64,000 nucleotides of DNA, taken from Pseudomonadota bacterium (GTDB lineage Bacteria; Pseudomonadota; Alphaproteobacteria; Rhizobiales; Methylopilaceae). Numbering within the stretch: the first letter of the stretch is position 1; each line of letters starts with the position of its first letter. Positions 52,322 through 59,905 of the stretch are shown piece after piece. The position numbers and the translations under genes are program-made. The notes beneath the pieces are model-generated. The model ran no database searches. It worked only from the letters and a program-made list of their open reading frames with translations, and was not told where the DNA came from. The stretch is from contig JAEWFF010000056.1 in NCBI GenBank assembly GCA_023388965.1, positions 62,001 to 126,000 on the forward strand. Reading direction: 5' to 3'.

Positions 52322-53131
52322 ATGCCCAGGTTCAAACTCTTTGCCGGAACCGCGATCGGCGCGATCCTCCTGGCGGGCGGCGCGCTGGCTGCCGATATGC
52401 CGGTCTATTACGAACCCGAGCCCATTCCCGCCTTCGGCGGCTGGTATCTGCGCGGCGATGTCGGCGTGAGCTTCCAGCAGGTCGATAATCTCCACAACGT
52501 GGCGTTCAACGATACGGCCACGTTCGACTCCGTGACCATTCTGGATACGGATTTCGATCCGTCCTGGTTCCTCGGTCTCGGCGTCGGCTATCAAATCAAC
52601 GACATCTTCCGCGTGGACCTGACCGGTGAATACCGCGGCAAGTCGGAATTCAAGGGCCTCGATATCGCCGTGCCGGCGGGCGGCGGCGGGGCGTACTTCA
52701 ACGAATATTTCTCGAAGAAGTCCGAATGGCTGTTCCTGGCCAACGGTTACTGGGACATCGGCACTTGGGAGCGGTTCACGCCGTTCGTCGGCGCCGGCGT
52801 CGGCGCGAGCTACGTCAAGATCCACGATCTGCAGGACTTCAACACGCTTTCTCCCGACGGACCTTCGGCGACCTGTCCGGTCGGCGGAAATGGCTGCGCG
52901 GTGGGTGACGGGCAGTGGAACTTCGCCTGGGCCCTCTATGCGGGTCTGGCCTATTCCATGTCTCCGAACCTCGTGCTCGAGGTCGGCTACCGCTACCTCA
53001 ATCTGGGCGACGGGCAGACGAAGAACATGCTGGGCAACGATGGCTCGGACCCTGTGCCGAACAACCCGATGCATTTCGAGGACATCACGTCCCACGACAT
53101 CAAGGTCGGCCTGCGCTATCTGCTCGACTGA
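52322..53131 (+). CDS. outer-membrane beta-barrel protein (Omp25/31-like porin family)
   Basis: 269-residue exported protein. Signal peptide MPRFKLFAGTAIGAILLAGG ends near ALA-A. The mature part has alternating strands (GGWYLRGDVGVSFQQ, FLGLGVGYQINDIFRVDLTGEYRG, FTPFVGAGVGASYVKI, NFAWALYAGLAYSMSP, LEVGYRYLNLGDG) and ends GLRYLLD, the terminal aromatic/hydrophobic strand of an 8-strand barrel. Similar to abundant alphaproteobacterial surface proteins. The upstream gap carries two exact CtrA boxes. ATG at 52322 has a GGGGGACGGGG site; ATG 52304 is possible. Confidence 0.88.
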   Translation: MPRFKLFAGTAIGAILLAGGALAADMPVYYEPEPIPAFGGWYLRGDVGVSFQQVDNLHNVAFNDTATFDSVTILDTDFDPSWFLGLGVGYQINDIFRVDLTGEYRGKSEFKGLDIAVPAGGGGAYFNEYFSKKSEWLFLANGYWDIGTWERFTPFVGAGVGASYVKIHDLQDFNTLSPDGPSATCPVGGNGCAVGDGQWNFAWALYAGLAYSMSPNLVLEVGYRYLNLGDGQTKNMLGNDGSDPVPNNPMHFEDITSHDIKVGLRYLLD

Positions 53132-53156
53132 TCGGGCCGCATAGAACGGTTTCCAG

Positions 53157-53192
53157 CGCCCGGCGGCACCCCCGCCGGGCGTTTTCTTTTTT
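53157..53192 (+). terminator. rho-independent terminator of the outer-membrane protein gene
   Basis: A perfect stem CGCCCGGCGG/CCGCCGGGCG (53157-53166 with 53172-53181) with loop CACCC is followed by TTTTCTTTTTT. Confidence 0.92.
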
Positions 53193-53233
53193 GCAACAGG
53201 TGCGACCTCTTCGCCGGTCCGATGGAACATGTG

Positions 53234-53261
53234 TTGACATCGGAGCGGCCGCGCGTATTTT
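53234..53261 (+). promoter_or_regulatory. serC promoter
   Basis: TTGACA (53234-53239) and TATTTT (53256-53261) are spaced by 16 bp. Transcription would begin near 53268, just ahead of the serC leader hairpins. Confidence 0.65.
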
Positions 53262-53269
53262 CGCCCGTG

Positions 53270-53316
53270 GGACACCCCTCCCCAACGAGGGGCTATCTAT
53301 CTGGAAGGATAGAGGC
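53270..53316 (+). promoter_or_regulatory. serC-type leader RNA motif
   Basis: Two small hairpins precede the serC start: CCCCTC-(CCCAAC)-GAGGGG (53275-53292) and CTATC-(TATCTGGAAG)-GATAG (53293-53312), then AGGCAC before the ATG. This two-hairpin arrangement matches the alphaproteobacterial serC RNA motif described from comparative genomics. The second hairpin holds the GGAAGG purines and may gate the ribosome-binding site. The ligand, if any, is unknown. Confidence 0.75.
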
Positions 53317-53318
53317 AC

Positions 53319-54491
53319 ATGGCGAATGATATGCCCGGCAGCAGGCCGGCGAATCCGCGTTTTTCATGCGGACCCTGCACCAAGCGGCCCGGTTGGACTG
53401 TGGATGTCCTCAAGGACACCCCCCTCGGCCGCTCTCACCGTTCTCCCCTCGGCAAATCGCGTCTGAAACAGGCCATCGACCTGACGCGCGAAGTGCTCGA
53501 AATCCCGGCCGATCACCGGATCGGCATCGTGCCGGCCTCCGATACCGGCGCGGTCGAAATGGCGCTGTGGTCGCTGCTCGGCCCGCGCGGCGTCGATGTC
53601 ATGGCCTGGGAAGCCTTTTCCATGGATTGGGTGATCGACATCACCGAGCAGCTCAAGCTCGACGATGTGCGCGTCATGACGGCCGATTACGGCGTCCTGC
53701 CCGATCTGGCCAAGGTCGATACCGATCGCGACGTGGTCTTCGCCTGGAACGGCACGACCGCCGGCGTACGCGTGCCGGATGCCGACTGGATCAAGGCCGA
53801 CCGCAAGGGCCTGACGATCTGCGACGCCACCTCGGCGGCGTTCGCGCAGAAGCTCGATTGGGCCAAGCTCGATGTCACCACCTTCTCCTGGCAGAAGGTG
53901 ATGGGCGGCGAAGCGGCCCACGGAATGCTCGTCCTGTCGCCGCGCGCGGTCGAGCGTCTGGAAAGCCATACGCCCGCATGGCCGCTGCCGAAGATCTTCC
54001 GCATGACGAAGGACGGCAAGCTGAACGAGGCGATCTTCGAAGGCGAGACGATCAACACGCCGTCGATGCTGGCCGTCGAGGATTATATCGACGCGCTGAC
54101 ATGGGCCAGATCGATCGGCGGTCTGGACGCGCTGAACGGCCGTGCGGACGCCAATTGCAAGGTGCTGACCGATTGGGTCGCGCGGACGCCGTGGGTCGAT
54201 TTCCTTGCGGTGGACGAGACGACGCGCTCGAACACCTCGATCTGCCTGATGATCGTCGACCCTCTGGTGACGAGCCAGCCGCCCGAAGTGCAGGCGCGGT
54301 TCGCCAAGGACATCGCGGCGGCTCTGGAAACCGAAAAGGCCGCTTTCGATATCGGCTCCTATCGCGATGCGCCGTCCGGCCTTCGCATCTGGACCGGATC
54401 GACCGTCGAAGCTTCGGATCTTGCCATTCTGACCGAATGGCTGGACTGGGCGTTCGTGCGTGCAAAGGCCGGGCTGGCAAAGGCTGCGTGA
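53319..54491 (+). CDS. serC: phosphoserine transaminase
   Basis: PLP enzyme of 390 residues making phosphoserine from phosphohydroxypyruvate. Alphaproteobacterial type: RPANPRFSCGPCTKRPGW near the start, PLP lysine K193 in FSWQKVMGG, and C-terminal SYRDAPSGLRIWTGSTVE. It is preceded by the serC leader and followed 4 bp later by serA, forming the serine operon. Confidence 0.96.
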   Translation: MANDMPGSRPANPRFSCGPCTKRPGWTVDVLKDTPLGRSHRSPLGKSRLKQAIDLTREVLEIPADHRIGIVPASDTGAVEMALWSLLGPRGVDVMAWEAFSMDWVIDITEQLKLDDVRVMTADYGVLPDLAKVDTDRDVVFAWNGTTAGVRVPDADWIKADRKGLTICDATSAAFAQKLDWAKLDVTTFSWQKVMGGEAAHGMLVLSPRAVERLESHTPAWPLPKIFRMTKDGKLNEAIFEGETINTPSMLAVEDYIDALTWARSIGGLDALNGRADANCKVLTDWVARTPWVDFLAVDETTRSNTSICLMIVDPLVTSQPPEVQARFAKDIAAALETEKAAFDIGSYRDAPSGLRIWTGSTVEASDLAILTEWLDWAFVRAKAGLAKAA

Positions 54492-54495
54492 CGAT

Positions 54496-56082
54496 ATGGC
54501 CCCGCGGGTTTTGATCTCCGACAAGATCTCGCCCGCCTCGGTCAAGATCTTCACCGACCGGGGCGTGCAGGTGGACTACCGGCCCGAACTCGGCAAGGAC
54601 CGCGAGGCGCTGGCCGCGATCATCCGTAATTACGACGGGCTCGCGGTCCGCTCCGCCACCAAGGTCACGTCCAAGGTGCTGGCCAATGCCGGGCGGCTGA
54701 AAGTGGTCGGCCGCGCCGGCATCGGCGTCGACAATATCGATCTGCCGGCCGCGACCGCCAAGGGCGTGATCGTGATGAACACGCCGTTCGGCAATTCCAT
54801 CACGACCGCCGAACACGCGATCGCGCTGATGCTGGCGATGGCGCGCGAAATCCCGGCCGCCGACCAGTCCACGCAGGCCGGCAAATGGGAGAAGGCGCGC
54901 TTCCTCGGCGTCGAGATCACCGGCAAGACGCTTGGCCTGATCGGCTGCGGCAATATCGGCTCCATCGTTTCGGACCGCGCCATCGGCCTGAAGATGAAGG
55001 TGATCGCGTTCGACCCCTTCCTGTCGGCCGAGCGGGCGCAGGCGCTCGGTGTCGAGAAGGTCGAACTCGATGAGGTGCTGGCGCGCGCCGATTTCATCTC
55101 CCTGCACACGCCGCTGACGGAGAAGACGAAGAACATCCTGTCGGCCGACGCGCTCAACAGGACGAAGAAGGGCGTACGTATCGTCAATTGCGCGCGCGGC
55201 GGACTTGTCGACGAGCTTGCGCTGCGCGCGGCGCTCGAGACCGGCCATGTCGCCGGCGCGGCATTCGACGTTTTCTCGACCGAGCCCGCGACCGACAATC
55301 CGCTGTTCGGCCATCCGCATGTGATCTGCACGCCGCATCTGGGCGCGAGCACGATGGAGGCGCAGGAGAATGTCGCGCTTCAGGTCGCCGAGCAGATGTC
55401 GGATTATCTGACGCGCGGCGCCATTACGAACGCGATCAACTTCCCCTCGATTTCGGCGGAAGAGGCGCCCAAACTGCGCCCCTTCATCACGCTTGCCGAA
55501 CGGCTCGGCTCGTTTGCGGGCCAGCTCACCGACGAGGGCGTGAAGTCCATACGCATCACCTATCAGGGCGAGGCGGCCCTGCTCAACACGCGCGCGCTGA
55601 CGAGTTCGGCAGTTGCGGGCCTGCTGCGGCCGATGCTGGCCGACATCAATGTCGTCTCCGCGCCGAGCGTCGCCAAGGAACGCGGCATCGTCATCGAGGA
55701 GATGACGAGCGAAGCCGACAGCGATTACGATGCGCTCGTGACCCTGACTGTGGTGACGGAGAACATGGAGCGCTCGGTCTCCGGCACCGTGTTCGGGGAC
55801 GGCAAACCGCGCATCGTCGACATCAAGGGCATCAAGGTCGATGCCGAATTCGCGCCGTCCATGATCTATGTGGCGAACGAGGACAGGCCGGGCTTTGTCG
55901 GCGGGTTCGCCAGCCTTCTCGGCGAAGCGGGCGTCAATATCGCGACCTTCGCGCTCGGCCGCGCCTCGCAGGGCGGCGATGCCATCGCGCTCGTCCAGAT
56001 CGACGGCGAGGTTTCGGACGCCGTCATGGACAAGGTGCGCAAGCTGCCACAGGTCCGCCAGGCGAAACCGCTGGTGTTCTGA
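54496..56082 (+). CDS. serA: D-3-phosphoglycerate dehydrogenase
   Basis: First enzyme of serine synthesis, 528 residues, the long form. Rossmann motif LIGCGNIGS, catalytic His region VICTPHLGASTMEAQ, an intervening ASB domain (about 320-450) and a C-terminal ACT domain (IYVANEDRPGFVGGFASLLGE), which suggests serine feedback control. ATG at 54496 gives MAPRVLISDKISPASV. Second gene of serC-serA. Confidence 0.97.
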   Translation: MAPRVLISDKISPASVKIFTDRGVQVDYRPELGKDREALAAIIRNYDGLAVRSATKVTSKVLANAGRLKVVGRAGIGVDNIDLPAATAKGVIVMNTPFGNSITTAEHAIALMLAMAREIPAADQSTQAGKWEKARFLGVEITGKTLGLIGCGNIGSIVSDRAIGLKMKVIAFDPFLSAERAQALGVEKVELDEVLARADFISLHTPLTEKTKNILSADALNRTKKGVRIVNCARGGLVDELALRAALETGHVAGAAFDVFSTEPATDNPLFGHPHVICTPHLGASTMEAQENVALQVAEQMSDYLTRGAITNAINFPSISAEEAPKLRPFITLAERLGSFAGQLTDEGVKSIRITYQGEAALLNTRALTSSAVAGLLRPMLADINVVSAPSVAKERGIVIEEMTSEADSDYDALVTLTVVTENMERSVSGTVFGDGKPRIVDIKGIKVDAEFAPSMIYVANEDRPGFVGGFASLLGEAGVNIATFALGRASQGGDAIALVQIDGEVSDAVMDKVRKLPQVRQAKPLVF

Positions 56083-56091
56083 CCCTGTGCC

Positions 56092-56263
56092 CCGGAAGGC
56101 GCGGAGCGCCTGTCCGGGACCCCCGCAGCATCAGAGATAGAATCGCGCTGTCACGGCGTATGGGTCCCGGGCTCCGCACGTAACTCGGGCTTGCCCGAGT
56201 TACGATTTATAGGGCTTAACTCGGCAACAGCCGAGTTAAGCGGCCCCGGGACATACATCACCC
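56092..56263. repeat. CCCGGGAC-type palindromic repeat (family 2) with a two-hairpin cassette
   Basis: Outer arms CCCGGAAGGCGCGGAGCGCC...TGTCCGGGACC and GGGTCCCGGGCTCCGC (56162-56177) / CGGCCCCGGGACAT (56241-56254). Where the copy at 35596-35629 has TTCG, this copy has a 63-bp cassette (56178-56240) with two perfect 11-bp hairpins: CGTAACTCGGG/CCCGAGTTACG (56179-56204) and CTTAACTCGGC/GCCGAGTTAAG (56215-56240, loop AACA). Confidence 0.87.
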
Positions 56264-57505
56264 AAACCGCCGCTTTGCATCGAGCGTCAGGCCGAGGCCG
56301 ACCGAGCCGAAAATGTCGCCTTCGACGATTTTCGTATCCGGCAGGTTCGCGGCGATGGCCGCGCGTACATGCGCAAGGCGCGTCGAGCCGCCGGTCAGGA
56401 ACAGAGCGTTGATCTTTTCAGGCTCAAGGCCGGCCTGATGTAGGCAGATGTTCACGCGCGCGCCGATCCGCGCCGAAAGAGCCGCCGTCCCCGAGGCGAG
56501 GTCCTCGCGCGTGAGGCCGACGGAAAGTCCCGCTTCCAGCCAATCGAGATCGATCCGCGAACGCGGCATATCCGCAAGCGCGATCTTGGCGTCCTCGACA
56601 TCGGCGGCGAGGGCGTGGCCGCGCCGCTCCTCCGCCACGCGGATCAGGCGCGCGATCAGATGCGGCTCGGCGGCCTCGCGCTCGACCTCGGCAAGCTCGC
56701 GCATCAGCTTCGGATCGTACAGACGGTTGATGCTGTGCCAGGTGGCGAGATCGTGGAAATAGCCGTTGGGCACGCCGAGCCCCTTGCGCTTCATGGCGCT
56801 GCGATAGCCCATCAGCGGCATGAGAAAGGCAAGGCTCAGTTCGCGGTCGAAATCCGTGCCGCCGATGCGCACGCCATCGTTTGCGAGAATATCGCCCGTA
56901 CGGTCGGCGGCCATTGCGCGCCGCGGCGAGAGCCGTACGATCGAGAAATCCGACGTGCCGCCGCCGATATCGGCGATCAGCGCGATCTGTTCGCCCGTCA
57001 CGCTCTGTTCGTAGTCGAGCGCGGCGGCGATCGGCTCGTACTGGAACAGGACATGCCGGTAGCCGACCTCGCCGGCGATTTTCCTCAGCGCCTCCTCGGC
57101 GCGGCGGTCGCCGTCCTCGTCGCCGTCGACGAAATGGACGGGGCGTCCGTGCACGACCTCGGTCAATTCCCGGCCAAGCTGCTTTTCGGCGCGCACCTTG
57201 ATGTGGCGGAGGAAATCCGTAACCACGCGGCGGAACGGCGCGCGCTCGCGGCCGAGCAGGGTGCTTTCCTCGAGAAGGGCGGAGCCGAGAACGGATTTTA
57301 TGCTGCGGATCAGGCGGCCCTGTTCGCCCTCAATATAGGCGGCGATGGCGGCGCGTCCGATCTGCGGCGCGCGGACGGGGCTGTAGAAGATCGCGCTCGG
57401 AATGGTGCGCTCGCCGCCTTCGAGCGGCGTCAATACGGGCGCGCCGTCCGCGAATGTGCCGAGCGTCGTGTTCGACGTGCCGAAATCGAGGCCGCAGGCG
57501 GTCAT
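56258..57505 (-). CDS. Hsp70 family protein, YegD-like
   Basis: 415-residue actin/Hsp70-fold ATPase lacking a substrate-binding domain. Phosphate-1 motif GLDFGTSNTTLG (5-16), FQYEPIAAALDYEQ, phosphate-2 ADIGGGTSDFSIVRL, and FLTGGSTRLAHVR match the YegD subgroup of putative chaperones. Function is unknown. It overlaps the EamA gene by ATGA, so they are coupled. Confidence 0.92.
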   Translation of the reverse strand: MTACGLDFGTSNTTLGTFADGAPVLTPLEGGERTIPSAIFYSPVRAPQIGRAAIAAYIEGEQGRLIRSIKSVLGSALLEESTLLGRERAPFRRVVTDFLRHIKVRAEKQLGRELTEVVHGRPVHFVDGDEDGDRRAEEALRKIAGEVGYRHVLFQYEPIAAALDYEQSVTGEQIALIADIGGGTSDFSIVRLSPRRAMAADRTGDILANDGVRIGGTDFDRELSLAFLMPLMGYRSAMKRKGLGVPNGYFHDLATWHSINRLYDPKLMRELAEVEREAAEPHLIARLIRVAEERRGHALAADVEDAKIALADMPRSRIDLDWLEAGLSVGLTREDLASGTAALSARIGARVNICLHQAGLEPEKINALFLTGGSTRLAHVRAAIAANLPDTKIVEGDIFGSVGLGLTLDAKRRFG

Positions 57506-58431
57506 TGTGCGGGCGCGCTCCGGCGGGTCGTGGCGACGAAGACGCCGCCGAGCACGAGCAGGAATCCGACGATGTGAAACAGATGCATTTCCTCGCCGAG
57601 AAACAGGATCGCAAGGATCGAGCCGAAAACCGGCATCAGGTGAAAGAAGGGACCGGCGCGGTTGGCGCCGATGAGCTGAACGCCGCGGTTGAAGAACAGA
57701 TAGGCGATGAGCGAGGGAAACAGCATGACATAGCCGAGCACGGCGAAGGTCGAGGGCGTGAAATTGATGCGTCCGCCGGCGATGAATTCAGCGGCGGCGA
57801 ACGGCAGGAGCAGAACCGTGCCGCACACGACGATGCTGGCGAGAAAGCTCAGCTGATCCAGTGCGGGGCGCTTGCGGAGGGCCGCAGAATAAAGGCCGTA
57901 CAGGACCAGAGCGAGAATGATGATCATGTCGCCTATATTGAAGCTGAGCGCGGCGAGATGGGCCGGAACGCCCCGTGTGACGATGACGAGGACGCCCAGG
58001 AGCGAGACGAGAATGCCGCCGAACTGGGCCAGGGTCAGCCGGTCGCCCCACAGGACGAAACACCAGATCGCGATCAGAAGCGGTGCGGTTGATTGTACCA
58101 GCACCGCGTTGATGGCCTCGGTATGGGCCAGCGCCCAATAGGACAATGCATTGTAGGGGCCGATGCCGGTGGCCGAGAGAAAGATCAGAATCGGCAGGTT
58201 CCGGCGGATGACGGGCCAATTGCTCCTCAGCCCTTTCCACGCGAAGGGTAGCACGATCAGGGCCGCTCCGGCCCAGCGCAGGAAGGCGAAGGCAAGCGGG
58301 GGAATATCGGGCGCGGCATAGCGGCCGATCACCAGATTCGAGGCCCAGAAGAGGGAGGTGAGCGTCAGCAGAAGGTAAGGGCGGTCGAACAGGCCGGGAC
58401 CGGCCTCTGGCGTGGCGCTCATGAGGCGCAT
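57502..58431 (-). CDS. EamA/DMT family transporter
   Basis: Ten-span membrane permease of about 309 residues formed from two EamA repeats; FWASNLVIGRYAAPDIPPLAFAF is given by its ends FWASNLVIGR and IPPLAFAFLRW in the first, MLFPSLIAYLFFNRGVQLIGA in part (LIAYLFFNRGVQLIG) in the second. Family members export metabolites or amino acids; substrate unknown. Starts at 58464, 58431 and 58422 are all possible with weak ribosome-binding sites. Divergent from purA. Confidence 0.88.
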   Translation of the reverse strand: MRLMSATPEAGPGLFDRPYLLLTLTSLFWASNLVIGRYAAPDIPPLAFAFLRWAGAALIVLPFAWKGLRSNWPVIRRNLPILIFLSATGIGPYNALSYWALAHTEAINAVLVQSTAPLLIAIWCFVLWGDRLTLAQFGGILVSLLGVLVIVTRGVPAHLAALSFNIGDMIIILALVLYGLYSAALRKRPALDQLSFLASIVVCGTVLLLPFAAAEFIAGGRINFTPSTFAVLGYVMLFPSLIAYLFFNRGVQLIGANRAGPFFHLMPVFGSILAILFLGEEMHLFHIVGFLLVLGGVFVATTRRSAPAQ

Positions 58432-58505
58432 GACTGGCCGCGATTGCTGATTTGGGCAAGCCATCCGTTAGGCTTGATACCGGGGGGCCGATCCTTTACC
58501 ACCCT

Positions 58506-58536
58506 TGAAAGCCCGGGCCTCGCCAGGGCTTTTTTC
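58506..58536 (+). terminator. terminator-like hairpin in the purA leader
   Basis: The stem AAAGCCC/GGGCTTT (58508-58514 with 58526-58532) encloses an inner GGC CTC GCC hairpin and is followed by a T6 run. It points toward purA and ends 24 bp before its ATG, with no gene on the plus strand upstream for it to terminate. A role as attenuator is possible. Confidence 0.65.
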
Positions 58537-58559
58537 ACGTTGGAAGGTGCGGATCAGCT

Positions 58560-59858
58560 ATGGCCAATGTTGTGGTCGTCGGGGCCCAGTGGGGTGACGA
58601 AGGCAAAGGCAAGATCGTCGACTGGCTGTCTGAAAAGGCCGATGTCGTCGTCCGTTTCCAGGGCGGCCATAATGCCGGCCACACGCTCGTCATCGACGGA
58701 GAGGTCTACAAGCTCAGCCTGCTGCCCTCCGGCATCGTGCGCGGCGGCAAGCTCTCGATCATCGGCAATGGCGTCGTGGTCGATCCGCATGCCTTCATCG
58801 CCGAGGTGGAGCGCCTGAAGGAGCAGGGGGTCGAGGTCACGCGCGATAATCTGCGTATCGCCGACAATGCCACGCTGATTCTCTCGCTGCACCGCGAACT
58901 CGACGCTTTGCGTGAGGACGCGGCCGCCGCCAGCGGCACCAAGATCGGGACGACCAAGCGCGGCATCGGCCCCGCTTACGAGGACAAGGCCGGCCGGCGC
59001 GCGATCCGCGTGCGCGATCTGGACGATCCGCAGACGCTGCCGGCCAAGATCGAACGGCTTCTCGTCCATCACAATGCGATTCGCCGCGGGCTGGGGCTCG
59101 ATGAATTGTCGGCGTCGGCGCTGCTCGACGAGCTGATGTCCGCCGCGCCGAAGATTCTCCCCTATATGGACGCGACCTGGGAATTGCTCGACGAGAAGCG
59201 CAAGGACGGCGCGCGCATCCTGTTCGAGGGCGCGCAGGGCGCGCTGCTCGACGTCGATCACGGTACCTATCCCTATGTCACTTCGTCGAACACGGTTGCC
59301 GCGGCCGCTGCCACCGGTTCGGGCCTCGGGCCCAAAAGCGTGGGTTTCGTGCTCGGAATAGCCAAAGCCTATACGACGCGCGTCGGCGAAGGACCGTTCC
59401 CGACCGAACTGAACGACGAGACCGGACGGACGATCGGCGAGCGTGGCCGCGAATTCGGCACGGTGACGGGCCGGGCGCGGCGCTGCGGCTGGTTCGATGC
59501 CGTGACCGTGCGGCAGACCGTGCGGACATCGGGCATAGACGGTATCGCCTTGACGAAGCTCGATATTCTTGATGGATTCGACGAGATTAAGGTCTGCACG
59601 CACTATATGCTCGACGGCAAGCGGATCGACCGTCTGCCGGCGAGCCAGGGCGAGCAGGCCCGTGTACAGCCGGTCTACGAGACCATTGCGGGCTGGAAGG
59701 AATCCAGCCAGGGCGCGCGTTCCTGGGCCGCTTTGCCGGCGCAGGCGGTCAAATATGTGCGGCGAATCGAGGAGCTGATCGGCTGTCCCGTCACACTTTT
59801 ATCCACGAGCCCTGAGAGAGAAGACACAATTCTTGTCCATGACCCCTTCGAAGACTAA
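58560..59858 (+). CDS. purA: adenylosuccinate synthetase
   Basis: GTP-dependent conversion of IMP to adenylosuccinate. 432 residues. GAQWGDEGKGK (8-18) with catalytic D13, GGHNAGHTLV with H41, TTKRGIGPAYEDKAGR and LLDVDHGTYPYVTSSNT are present. Start at 58560. A terminator-like hairpin in its leader may regulate expression. Confidence 0.97.
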   Translation: MANVVVVGAQWGDEGKGKIVDWLSEKADVVVRFQGGHNAGHTLVIDGEVYKLSLLPSGIVRGGKLSIIGNGVVVDPHAFIAEVERLKEQGVEVTRDNLRIADNATLILSLHRELDALREDAAAASGTKIGTTKRGIGPAYEDKAGRRAIRVRDLDDPQTLPAKIERLLVHHNAIRRGLGLDELSASALLDELMSAAPKILPYMDATWELLDEKRKDGARILFEGAQGALLDVDHGTYPYVTSSNTVAAAAATGSGLGPKSVGFVLGIAKAYTTRVGEGPFPTELNDETGRTIGERGREFGTVTGRARRCGWFDAVTVRQTVRTSGIDGIALTKLDILDGFDEIKVCTHYMLDGKRIDRLPASQGEQARVQPVYETIAGWKESSQGARSWAALPAQAVKYVRRIEELIGCPVTLLSTSPEREDTILVHDPFED

Positions 59859-59905
59859 GTCTTGCAGGTGACTTGGCGCACACTCCCGGGCGATAAAAAG
59901 AAGAC

